Part shown: positions 1 to 12,400 of the stretch, piece after piece
How positions within the stretch are numbered: position 1 is the first letter of the stretch
Layout of the letters: each line of letters opens with the position of its first letter
Assembly: GCA_003999685.1 (NCBI GenBank)
Contig: CP021229.1
Span: 1,612,001 to 1,676,000, forward strand
Origin: Taiwanofungus camphoratus
Lineage: Eukaryota; Basidiomycota; Agaricomycetes; Polyporales; Taiwanofungaceae
Length of the DNA stretch: 64,000 bases
Direction of reading: 5' to 3'
Program-made: the position numbers and the translations under genes
The notes under the pieces: model-generated
The model's input: the letters and a program-made list of their open reading frames with translations, nothing else
Database searches by the model: none
What the model was told of the DNA's origin: nothing

Positions 1-3000
1 GGAGCTGAAAAGCAGCTGTCGAAACGCAGGACCGCAGAAGCCACCGGTTTCGGCTACACTGACATTATCGAAGCTACCCAAGACGTTGAGGGTCTAACGT
101 ACAGGCCACGTACAGCAGAGACACGCGAAGTCTATGAACTTGTCTTGGCTAGCGTCCACCAGGCTCTTGGTGACCAGGCGCATGACGTTGTTCGCAGTGC
201 CGCAGACACCGTATTGGAGACGCTGAAAAATGAGAACCTGAAGGACTTCGACAAGAAGAAGGAGGTACAAGAAGTTGTTGGGCCCATCTCAAATGAGTCT
301 TTTGCTCAGCTTCTCAACTTGTCGAAGAAGATCACGGATTACGGTGCGGAGGACGAGACAATGGTCGATCCCGACATGGAACGCAAAGACGCCGAGATAG
401 ACGATGAGACGGGCGTTGCAGTCGTATTTGATGAAGAGGAGGAGGAAGAGGAAGAAGAGGAAGGCTATGAGATTCGAGACGAGTCGGACGAAGAAAATGA
501 GGAGGAGGCAGTCGGGGAGGCGCCGCCCAAGTCCTTGGAAGGAGATGACGAACTTGTCATTGGGAACAGTTCCGCCGCGCAGCAGGGCAGGACGCATATT
601 GACAGAGATATCGTTTCGCCTCACTCTATCGATGGTTTCTGGGTCCAACGACAGATTTCTGAAGTCTACTCTGATCCAGTCACTGCTGCCGATAAAGCAG
701 CTTCAGTACTTTCTATCCTAGGCTCAGAATCCAACCTTCGTGACTGTGAGAACCAGCTCATGGAGCTCTTCGAATACCAAAGCTTCCATGTCATTACAAA
801 GTTTCTCAAAAACCGTGACGTTATTGTGTGGTGCACCAAACTTATGCGCAGTGATGCTGATGAGCGTGTCAACGTTGAGGTTGCCATGCGGGAGAAGGGT
901 CTCGGTTGGATTTTGAGGGAGCTCGCCGGAGACAGGAAGGCGAAGGCACGGACCGATGCCATGGACGTAGACGAGAAGCCGAAAGTAGAGCAAGTACCGA
1001 AGACTGCAACTCTTGCGCCGGGTTCGACGGTCCAACCGAAGAGAACCGTGGATCTGGAAGGTATGGCATTCAGTCAAGGTGGCCATCTCATGTCGAACAA
1101 GAAGTGCAAGCTGCCGGAAGGTTCGTTCAAGCGGGCGAAAAAGGGGTACGAAGAGATTCATGTCCCAGCTCCTAAGCAAAAACCGGTCGCTCCGGGAGAC
1201 TTCGTTCCGATCACTGATCTTCCAGCCTGGGCAAGAGAAGGCTTTCCAGGCATCAAAAACCTCAATCGTATTCAGAGCAAGCTCTATCCTGTCGCGTTTG
1301 GCACAGATGAACCAATCCTCCTTTGTGCGCCTACTGGAGCTGGCAAGGTATGTTTATTTGACATTAGATTGTTGCGGTATCACTAAAGCTAAGTGCCAGA
1401 CAAACGTCGCTATGCTTACGATATTGAACGAGTTATCGAAATACCGGGATGAAGAAAGTGGTGGTTTTGATCTCAACTCATTCAAGATTATCTATGTCGC
1501 TCCTATGAAGGCTTTGGTGCAGGAAATGGTTGGCAACTTCAGCTCTCGGCTCAGCGTTTATGGTGTCAAGGTCGGCGAACTGACCGGGGACTCACAAATG
1601 ACCAAGCAGCAAATCGCCGAGACACAGGTAATCGTCACGACGCCGGAGAAATACGATGTCATCACCCGCAAGAGCACGGATACCAGCTACACCAATCTCG
1701 TGCGTCTCATCATTATTGACGAGATCCACTTGCTGCATGACGAGCGTGGCCCTGTCCTCGAGAGCATCATCGCGCGAACGATTAGACGGATGGAACAGAC
1801 GTCTGAGTATGTTCGCTTGGTCGGCCTTTCTGCAACGTTGCCGAACTACCAGGACGTTGCCACATTCCTTCGAGTCGATCCATCAAAAAGTCTCTTCTAC
1901 TTCGACGCGTCCTATCGGCCATGTGTCTTGCAGCAACAGTTTATCGGTGTTACGGAGAAGAAGGCCATCAAACGATACCAGGTGATGAATGAAGTTTGTT
2001 ACGAGAAAGTGCTTGACCAGGCGGGCAAGAATCAAACGCTCGTCTTCGTACACTCGCGGAAGGAGACCTCAAAGACGGCTAAGTTCATCCGAGATATGGC
2101 AATCGAGAAGGAGACTATTACACAATTCGTCAAGCCTGAAGGAGCTACGAGAGAGATTCTTCTCGAAGAATCAAACAATGTGAAGGATACAAATCTGAAG
2201 GATCTGCTTCAGTTTGGTTTTGGTATCCATCATGCTGGAATGTCGAGGGAGGATCGTGGGTTAGTAGAGGAGCTCTTCGCCGATGGGCATCTCCAGGTCC
2301 TCGTCTGCACCGCCACACTCGCTTGGGGCGTCAACTTGCCCGCGCACACAGTTATCATCAAAGGCACACAGATTTACAACCCAGAGAAAGGTCGGTGGGT
2401 TGAGCTATCATCTCAGGATGTGTTGCAGATGCTCGGTCGCGCTGGTCGTCCGCAGTATGATACCTACGGAGAAGGTATCATCATCACGAATCACTCCGAA
2501 TTGCAGTACTACCTGAGCTTGATGAACCAGCAGCTGCCTATCGAGTCGCAATTCGTGTCAAAACTTGCGGATAATCTCAATGCTGAGATTGTCCTGGGGA
2601 CAATTCGAAACCGAGACGAAGCCGTCCAGTGGTTAGGATATACATATTTGTGAGTCCAATGTCTCATCCTGGTCATAAGCTTTCGTTTACTGAGATCGCG
2701 CTTTAATCAGATATGTTCGAATGCTCAAAGATTCAGCGCTGTACAGTATCGGAGTCGACTACCTAGAAGATGATCCGACGCTGGTTCAGAAGCGTGCGGA
2801 TATTGCTCACACTGCTGCAGTCTTACTCGAGAAGTGCCATCTAATCAAGTACGAGCGAGCATCGGGGAGATTCCAAAGCACTGAGCTAGGTCGCATTGCC
2901 TCACATTACTATGTCTCGTACACTTCAATGGCGACGTACAATCAGCATCTCAGACCAACAATGTCAATTTTGGAGCTTTTCAGAGTGTTCGCTCTGTCAA

Positions 3001-6000
3001 GCGAGTTCAAGCTTTTGCCAGTGCGTGCTCGTTTTCGTCGCCGTATTATGCACAGGGTTGATATCGCGATTGTTACAGGTGCGACAAGATGTAAGTTACT
3101 TTTACGCCGCTTGTAATATGCACTTTGACAATCATATGCACACAGGAAAAATTAGAATTGGGCAAGCTGCTGGAGAGAGTTCCAATTCCTGTCAAGGAAA
3201 GTGTGGAAGAGCCTGCTGCCAAAATCAATGTTCTGCTCCAAGCCTACATCTCGCAACTCAAGCTTGAAGGCTGGTACACCATTTCAATCTGCAGTACACC
3301 TACTGATCTAGGCACTATAGGCTTTGCTCTTGTTGCAGATATGGTCTATGTCCAACAGTCGGCTGGACGGTGAGTTATTCTCTCCCCCATCATCGCCTAT
3401 GCCTGACTTCACCGCCTCAAATTAGTATTTTACGAGCCATGTTTGAAATTTGTCTCAAACGTGGTTGGGCCATGCCGGCAAAGGCCGCTCTTGATCTTTG
3501 TAAGATGGTCGAGGGACGGATGTGAGTAGGAATAGCTGTCCATGATTGATGCAATGCTAATACTCCATCTTAGGTGGGGATCCATGACTCCATTACGGCA
3601 GTTCAAGGGTGTTCCATCCGAAATCATCAGGAAAGCCGAAGGCAAACAGTTTGTAAGTGATCAATTCCTAGTCGATCAATCCCAGTTCTTGACCATTATG
3701 TTTGTGTAGCCATGGTATCGCTACTTCGACCTAGTGAGTAGATGTTTAAAAATCGAATGTGATTGTTTCTTACGCACCCTCAGAACCCTCCTGAAATTGG
3801 AGAATTGATTGGTATACAAAACGCGGGTCGACTAGTCCACCGGCTAGTACACAGCTTTCCCAAACTCCAGTATGTTATATCGTACTGCAGGCTTTATTGT
3901 TTTATCATTAATTCTTATTGCTCCCCCTAGATTGCAAGCACAAGTTCAGCCGATAACTAGAAGCCTTCTTCGCATAGATCTAACAATTATTCCTGATTTC
4001 CGTTGGGACGAGAAGATTCATGGCGCAGCAGAGTCCTTCTGGATTATGGTTGAGGACGTCGATGGCGAGATCGTCTTATTCCATGACACATTCATTCTTC
4101 GGCAGCGTTACGCAGAGGATGAACACAACGTCACGCTCACAGTTCCCATGTTTGAGCCAGTGCCGCCCAACTACTACATTTCCATCATATCGGACCGCTG
4201 GTTGCATTCAGAAACTCGTTTGCCTATCTCGTTCAAACATCTTATCCTTCCGGAGAAGTTCCCTCCACCGACACCCCTCCTAGATTTGCAGCCCCTTCCT
4301 CTCTCTGCACTGCACAACAAGGAGTTCGAGACTATCTATTCGTCGACTATCCAAACGTTCAACAAAATACAAACGCAAGTCTTCCAAGCACTGTACACGA
4401 CAGACGAGAATGTATTCGTCGGTGCTCCCACTGGTAGCGGCAAAACCATATGTGCCGAATTCGCCCTTCTCAGGCTCTGGAGCAAACGTGAACAACAGAG
4501 AGCGGTGTGCATAGAACCGTACCAAGAGATGGTGGATCTACGTGTTGCAGAATGGCGCAACAAATTTAGCAAACTACAAGGTGGTAAGGAGATTGTCAGC
4601 CTAACTGGGGAGACCAGTGCCGATCTGCGATTATTGGAGAAGGGTGATTTGATTGTTTGCACACCGACACAGGTTTGTAAACCTTTAATTGTTGAATGCC
4701 TCATTCTTACTGACTCTCGTTTATTAGTGGGACGTACTATCGCGCAGATGGCGTCAGCGAAAGAACGTCCAGACTGTCGGCTTACTCATTGCAGACGAGG
4801 TTCAGCTCGTAGGTGGTGAAGTCGGACCGACTTATGAGGTCGTAATCTCGCGCACACGGTATGTTTCTGCACAGACAGATCTCAAAACTCGGATAGTCGC
4901 TTGTGGTGTGTCGCTCGCCAATGCCCGTGATCTTGGCGAATGGATGGGAGCTCCATCCCATGCGATCTTTAATTTCCCTCCTAGGTGAGCCTTTTGCATC
5001 CCTTAGTCCTCTTTCGTGCGTATCCTGATAATGCTGTAGTGCGCGCCCTTTGGACATGGACATTCACTTGCAGAGTTTCAATATTCCCCACTTTCCGTCC
5101 CTGATGATCACGATGTCTAAGCCCGCATATCTTGCCATCATGGAGTACTCACGGACGAAACCTGTCATCGTCTTTGTCCCTTCTCGACGACAATGTCGAC
5201 TTACCGCTGACGATATCCTCACGCATTGTGACGCGGACGAGGATAGCAATCGTTTCCTCAATGTCGAAGAAGCTGATCTTCAACCACACCTGGAGCATAT
5301 TAGTGATAGTGGACTTGTCGAGACGTTGAAACGTGGTATCGGATACTATCACGAGGCACTCGATAAGCAAGACAAGAGAATTGTAGAACGGCTGTTCCAA
5401 TCTGGTGCGGTTCAAGTACTGATCGCTTCTAAAGTAAGTGCAGTCAACTCCTTGTTAGGATTCATTTGTTAACCCTATTTCATGATAAAGGACACGGCCT
5501 GGAGTCTGCCAGTTGCCAGCTATATGGTGATCATAATGGGCGTCCAATTCTATGAAGGCAAAGAGCACCGATACGTCGACTATCCGGTCATGGATGTCCT
5601 CCAGATGATGGGGCGTGCTTGTCGTCCATTAGAGGACGAAAAGAGCCGGTGCGTTATCATGTGTCAACAGACGCGAAAAGACTTCTACAAGAAGTTCCTT
5701 GCGGAAGGCCTGCCTATTGAATCGCACCTTCCTACGCACCTACTGCACGACTACTTCCTAGCTGAGATTGCTGTGAAAACAATAGAGAACAAGCAAGACG
5801 CTATGGTACGCCACATCGCTGAGATCACCATGTGTAGCTCACATTCTTCTCAGGATATTCTCACTTGGACGTACTTCTACCGACGCATGACGCAGAATCC
5901 GAACTACTATAATTTGCATAATGTTAGCCACCAGCACTTGTCGGATCACCTTTCTGAATTGGTTGAGAACACGCTCAACGATCTTGTCAACTCTAAATGT

Positions 6001-7265
6001 ATTACCGTTGGTGAGTGATTTACGAGTTGACGGCGTTTGAATTCGTCATTGACTTCTACCCCACAGAGGACGAGATGGACGTTTCTCCACTGAATCTGGG
6101 TATGATAGCTGCGTATTACAACATCTCTTGTAAGTCTTTCGATCCACCAAAATCAACTTGAGAGTTCTAATGGGTTATACAGATGTCACGGTGGAAGTGT
6201 ATACACTTTCGCTCAAAGAACGCACCAAGCTCAAGGGCCTTTTGGAAGTAGTTTCATCATCGGCCGAATTTGAATCAATACCTATTCGAAGACACGAAGA
6301 TGTCCTTTTGCGGCGCATCTACGATCGTGTACCCGTCAAGCTTGACCGCGCCGATTTCGAAGCGCCGCACTTCAAGACTTTCTTACTACTGCAAGCTCAC
6401 TTTTCGCGGTTGCAACTCCCACCAGATCTCGCTGCAGATCAAGTACTTGTGCTAGAGAAAGTCCTGAACTTGCTTTCAGCATGCGTGGATGTGATGTCAT
6501 CAAATGCATGGTTGAATGCATTGGGTGCGATGGACCTCTCGCAGATGTGTGTACAAGCATGCTGGGAGACAGATTCCCCCCTCAAGCAAATCCCACATTT
6601 TGAACCTGATGTACTTGCGATCTTTTGCATATGTTCTTGTTCCAGATGCTCACCGTCGTTGTAGGTCATTCAACGGTGCAAAGAAGCCGGCATTCAATCT
6701 GTCTATGATATCATGGAGATGGAGGATGATAAGCGGAACGACGTACTACGCATGGATGCACGGCAGATGTAAGTTTTATACTGGCCACCCAGAACAACCA
6801 AACTTACTGGACTGTTCCAGGCGCGATGTTGCGACTTTCGTGAACTCATACCCAACCCTAGATGTCAACTATGAGCTCGCTAAGGGTGAACATACAGCTG
6901 GCGCGCCGATCAGCATTCAGGTGGCTCTTAGCCGAGATGTGGACGAGGATGCGGAGAACGACGCAGACGACGAGATCGTGGTCGCACCCTTCTATCCGCT
7001 TAAAAAGCTGGCAAACTGGTGGCTCGTCATCGGCGAGCCGAAGACACGGCAGCTGCTCGCAATCAAGCGCGTGACGGTGCACCGAAATCTTGCTGTACGG
7101 CTCGAATTCTCGCTACCGCAAGGCACGCATGCACTAAAGCTGTACGTGATCTGCGACTCTTATGTGGGAGCGGATCACGACATCGATCTTGACACTTTGG
7201 ACGTTGCCGAGGGCGAGGAGAGTGAGAGCGAGAGCGAGGAGAGCGCGGACGAGATGGAGGAATGA
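1..7265 (+). CDS. BRR2: Pre-mRNA-splicing helicase BRR2 (5'-truncated by the window edge)
   Basis: This is the Ski2-like RNA helicase of the U5 snRNP that unwinds U4/U6 during spliceosome activation in the nucleus. The frame is open from base 1, so the first several tens of residues lie outside the window. An acidic N-terminal region is followed by cassette 1, with CAPTGAGK (split by an intron at 1348), DEIH, SATLPN and MLGRAGRP, then a winged-helix and Sec63 region. Cassette 2 follows, with GAPTGSGKT and DEVQ, then a second Sec63 unit and an acidic tail ending in EESADEMEE. Both cassettes and both Sec63 units are present, as in complete BRR2. About a dozen short introns interrupt it, one flanking a 12-nt exon (3079-3090). 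I saw no frame break once introns are removed. It converges with the DNA glycosylase gene, whose stop lies 120 bp away. Confidence 0.95.
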
Positions 7266-7384
7266 TGTGGTGCTGCAGGACAACGCTATTTGTAACTCGC
7301 TATCGTTCTTGTTATTCGTAAAATGTATCAATAGTATAATATATCATCGCCATCATTTCTCCAACTGCATAGTAAGTAGATAGA

Positions 7385-9189
7385 CTATGAACTAGAACTA
7401 TCACCGCGATTTCCAGGAAGTTCGGGCAGCGGGATAACTGTCATTGACGCAGTGTCAATATTTCCTTGCTTTGACTGTTCGACACTGCCCTTTAGGAATC
7501 TAAACAATTGTGTCTTCTCCGGAAGCTACGGATAACGCGTCAAATAGACGCAGAAGTAGCGAACTCAGGCAAACGGTACCTGGTGACTCGTCACTCGCCC
7601 GGATGTACTTGGCATGACAAAAAATAGAGTTTCCAGCACAGAGGCATTCGCTAGAATATGTCCAAAATGAGAAGACAGGATTATATATATGGGAGAAGGA
7701 ACACACCATTCACGGAATGTACAGCCTTGAGTGGTTGAATACCGTACTCGAACGGCTCAGAGCCACGTTTCTCGCGTTTGGAGACACTGGATCCTTCAAT
7801 CACCTTCTTGGATGGAATGGGTGCATCGGCCTGAGAATGCACAGCCCGAGCAAACGCCTCCCAGATGCCCTTTCCTACGAAACAGACAATGCGTGGCCGG
7901 AAACGGGCGAGTTTGTACAAGAGCGCCGGGACACCCGCGGAGAACTCCGACGGGGCGAGTTCTGCTTCCTTGGGGAGGCGAAATGAGATGGAAAACGTGC
8001 GACAATACAGAAGTAAGAATTGAAGCAAAATGAGGCAAACACGCAGAGGTGGAGCGATTTTATATGTACTGGCGATAAAATGTACGCCGTAGGTACGATT
8101 GCTTCAGCAAGTCGCGGTTTAAATGAAGAGACAATGGAACGATGAATCCTGGCAGACATTGAGGCGACGGAGATTACCCACGAACCTGTTTACTGGGCCT
8201 CTCTACAAGATTTGTCTGCGTGAGGTATCTTCTCAAGCATGTAACAATTGAAAAGCAAGAGAATCTTACTAGGCCTAGATTGTGTTTCCCCGGCAGTGTA
8301 AAATCCTCCGTGGGGGATAGCAAACGATCAGTCAGCTCTGAAAATGCAAGAACGAATCAGAGCGAATATAATACGTGATCAGTGTGCATCCAGTGATTGC
8401 TTTTCAGGAACATACCGGATCCAGCAAGGCAGCGCCAGAAATGATTGGTGGGATTCGCAAAATGATGTCCTATTTGTGCAGATTTCTCTCCTGGACTATT
8501 TGAAAAATGGAATGTAAATGAGAAAAACGAGGCTTAGGAGTACTCGGCCACCATGACTGATATTCGGATGCATGGTGAACCAACTCACTTGATCCCGCAG
8601 AATAACACTGCACAAGGTGTACATGATTGAGAGACCGTCGCAATAAACAGTAGTCAGACAGACCATCAAGCTCTTCCTGCAGATAGTCATGGAGAGGCTG
8701 AAGGTGGGCATACATCTGCGGGGGGGCGAAGCCGCGTTTGACCTTCAAGGCCTTCATCTTGAGTTTCTGTTGGCCACTTGCAGCAGAAATCTTGCGACCA
8801 ATGACTTCAGCTTTACCCGCTTGTGGGGATGCGCGCTTATGCGGCGGTGTGAGTGCAGTAACATCGGTCGAACCGCTGGCACGTCCCATATCCGACTTCA
8901 TCGCGCTTGTCTTCTGCTTAGGCCTGCGCATGGAGCGCCGAGCACTGCTCTCATGCGACGACTGTGGCACTGCTGGATCAGTAGAAAACGTTGGAAGGAC
9001 ATCATCATTCGCATCATATTTGAAAGTATTCCGGGGAGATCTCCTGAGGCCCATTGGAGGGGATCCAGAGAACTTGAAGGAGGACAGCTCTGCCCGGAGG
9101 CTTTGGATACTAGCAGTTGCCGCTTCCGAATCGTCTGTGTCATTGACAGTCTTCGTAACTGATTCTGGTCGAGATGGTATGCTAGGCAT
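7385..9189 (-). CDS. G/T(U)-mismatch DNA glycosylase, TDG/MUG family
   Basis: This base-excision repair enzyme family removes thymine or uracil paired with guanine. The N-terminal 180 or so residues are a basic, Ser/Pro-rich tail. The catalytic core then reads, across introns, LFCGINPGEKSAQIGHHFA then NPTNHFWRCLAGS. The Asn of GINPG corresponds to the catalytic Asn of TDG and MUG, and its codon is split by an intron. TNLVERPS, ELAPSEFSAGVPALL and FVGKGIWEAF follow, then VMPSTSGRVTSHQ, which matches the family's minor-groove segment (family MPSSSAR). The last exon ends in PGNRGDSSSS. I placed about seven introns by frame and homology; the one before ELAPSEF is the least certain. The gene is head-to-head with SEC31, with 228 bp between the start codons. 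Confidence 0.88.
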
Positions 9190-9417
9190 TATCGGTGTAC
9201 TGTAGTAAGTACAAAGTATGCGTCTACGAGCTGTTCAGCTGTGGGTCATGGTACTTGCCAAGTGTAGGCCCGCGATCGAGTCCTACTCGATCAGCGTCGA
9301 CCAGGAACGAGCCTACATGCCATATTAGACATCGTGGAAATTGCGCCTTCCCAGATTGGAAAGTTGGTACATGACACGTACACCTCGTCCCATCTGTTAC
9401 ATAGTTCACAAATCACC
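9190..9417. promoter_or_regulatory. Divergent promoter between the DNA glycosylase gene and SEC31
   Basis: Only 228 bp separate the two outward-facing start codons, so both promoters and 5' leaders must share this stretch. I see no clear TATA element. Co-regulation is only an inference. Confidence 0.5.
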
Positions 9418-12400
9418 ATGAAGCTCAAGGAAATCCACCGGACGTCGACGTTTGCCTGGTCACCTTCACCATCTCTGCCGTTGCTGGCAACGGGGACTGT
9501 TGCAGGTGCGCTGGATGAATCGTTCAGCAATAATGGCCAACTCGAAATATGGGCACCGGATTTCCTGGACAAAAACGAGTTCGATTTGGGCGAGGACGGA
9601 CAGGCAGGTATAAAAGCATCTGTCACAACAACATCGAGGTATGTATGTCAGTCAACTGTACGTGCTATGGAAACAAAGTTGTCGAGGAACGCCATAGGTT
9701 CAACCGTCTCGCCTGGGGGTACACGAACGGCAGTCGCGCTCGCGGCGTCATCGTGGCTGGTATGGAGAACGGGGAACTTGACATTTGGGATCCCTCGAAG
9801 ATCCTTGCCAATTCAGAGTGAGCTCTATGAACTGTTAAGACGCGTCGTATCAGTCGGTAACGCTCTGTCACAGCCCCGCCGAGTCGTTGATACTGCGTAA
9901 CAAGACACACACAGGTCCTGTGCGTGGACTTGACTTTAATCCCATTCAAACAAATCTGTTTTCCTCTGGTGCCGTGAACGGCGAGGTGTGTCTATATTGA
10001 CTGATGCACCGTGTAGTTGTCTCATACTTAGTAGATATATATTTGGGATCTCAAAGACCCAAGCAAGCCATATTCTCCTGGAACGCGCAGTACAAAACTG
10101 GACGAGATCACGGCGCTTGCGTGGAATCATCACGTGCAGTACGCGCTCGCAGCGTCGAGTAGCACAGGCTATACGGTGGTGTGGGATCTGAGAGGGAAGC
10201 GAGAGGTCGCGGCGCTGGCGTACGGCGGAGGTGCAGGGACCTTGGCGGGTGGAGCTCAAGGATTTGGGGCGGCAGGTCTGGCTATGGGTGGGCGAAGGGG
10301 CATGAGTGACGTCGCTTGGCATCCAGACAACGTTAGTGTATGCCTGCTCGTCGGTATTCGCGGTCAGCTGACAATTCACAGGCTACGCGTCTCGTCACAT
10401 CGTCAGAAGACGACACATCGCCTATCATCATGGTATGGGATCTCCGAAATGCGCGTGCTCCTGAAAAGGTAGAGAAATGAGTACAGACAGTCGCTTACTG
10501 TGGTGCTTACTCGTAAACAGATTTTGACAGGGCATGAGAAGGGAGTACTGTCGCTTTCGTGGTGCAAGCAGGATCCCGACCTCCTCCTTTCGTGTGGCAA
10601 AGACAATCGTGCACTCTGTTGGAACCCGCAGACATCCGAGATCATTGGAGAGGTACGTTGTCTCCGTAGAACGGCTGCAATGTTCTGACATTCGCCACAG
10701 CTTCCTTCCGCAGACAATTGGGCATTCCAGGTGCAGTGGTGTCCCCGCAACCCCGACTTGTTTGCTACCGCGTTCTTCGACGGGACCATTGGCATACACT
10801 CCATTCAGTCTACGAACGAGTCGAGTGAAATTGCACCAGTTACACCTCAGGCTGATGGCTCGGATATTTTCGGTGCGCCGGGCTTCCCTCGGGCCTCACA
10901 CGGAACACTTTCGCTCAAGAATCCTCCGAAATGGCTTCGCCGCCCGACGTCATCTTCGTTTGGGTATGGAGGGCAGTTGGTCAGCGTATCGAACTTACCA
11001 TCGGCGCATGGCAAGAATCAAAGCAGCGTTGTTCACATGAGGAAAGTAGTGACTGAGGCGAGTGTCGTCGACCGCGCATCGAAACTTAGGGATGCTGTGG
11101 AAGACGGAACATTGAGTGCATTTACAGAAGCAAAGAGCGCAGAGGTCGAGCAACAAAGTGGACAATCTGCAAGCTGGAAGGCCCTGTTAAGCCTGTTCAA
11201 AGCAAACTCAAGGGACGAGCTCATTACGCTCCTTGGCTTCTCGAAGTCTGAAATTGCTACACGCGTGGCAGAGGCGGTAGCAAATCTCCAAGCTGTATCA
11301 GAGTGCACCGCTTCACCAACAGAGCAAGACGCTATCGAGACCGACACAAAACCGCAACAGCCTGTTGTCTCGTTCGCAGAGCCGGAACGTGAGACGTACT
11401 CGGACAGCGGTGATGGCGAAGGCGAAGGCGAAGGCGAAGACACTCTGGATGTGGATGGAACAGGGGCAGAGGCGACACCATCCGAAGCGAGCATTGGCGC
11501 GACATCGGATAACACCAACACTGCCTTGGCCGACGGCGAGTCCACAACGACAGCTCCCAGTCTCTTTGGTGACGACTTGATCGGCACCCCGCAGACTGAC
11601 GCCGCTGCCGCCTTCTTCGGTAGCATAGGCACCGCGCGGTCAACGGATGATTCGCAGATCCAGGTGCCCCACCACAATTACGCTCTTGACTCCTCTGTGG
11701 CGGCCACGATTGGCTCTGGGCCATCTTCTGTCGCTTCTGAGGTGCTCAAAAGCAATACGTTCAGGATATATCCTACCGACGAGTCTGAAACGGACCGCCT
11801 CGTCACAAAGGCTCTGGTCCTTGGTGACTTTGAATCTGCTGTGTCTCTTTGCCTGTCGTCTGAGCGATTCGCCGATGCTATTCTTTTGGCAGTCAAGGGT
11901 GGCCCTGGACTCCTCCAGCGCACACAGAAGGCCTACTTCGAACGACAAACGGCTGCATTGCCCTACTTGCGTCTATTCCAGTCCATCGTTTCCGATGATC
12001 TGGAAGATATCGTACAAAATGCGGACCTGCAAGAGTGGCAGGAGATCTTCGTTGTATTGTGTACCTTTGCCAGTCAGGAGGAGTTCTCGAGCCTTGCTGA
12101 GCAACTGGGCCAGCGACTTGAGTTCCAGTCGAGGCTTGCCAAGGCCTCTGAGGCTCCAGCTGCTGATGAGAAGGCGACTGACTACAGAAGGAATGCAACG
12201 TTGACCTATCTTGCTGCTGGCCGGTTGGAGAGATTGGTTAACATTTGGATCGAGGAACTAGCTGAAGAGGAGAAGGCTCTGACTGCGAATGAGCGCCTGT
12301 ATGGCTCTTGCTACACTGCACATGCCCTTGCTTTGCAGACCTTCATTGAGAAGGTGACAGTATTCCGTAGTGCCATTCGTTACGAGGACACAGATCTCAT

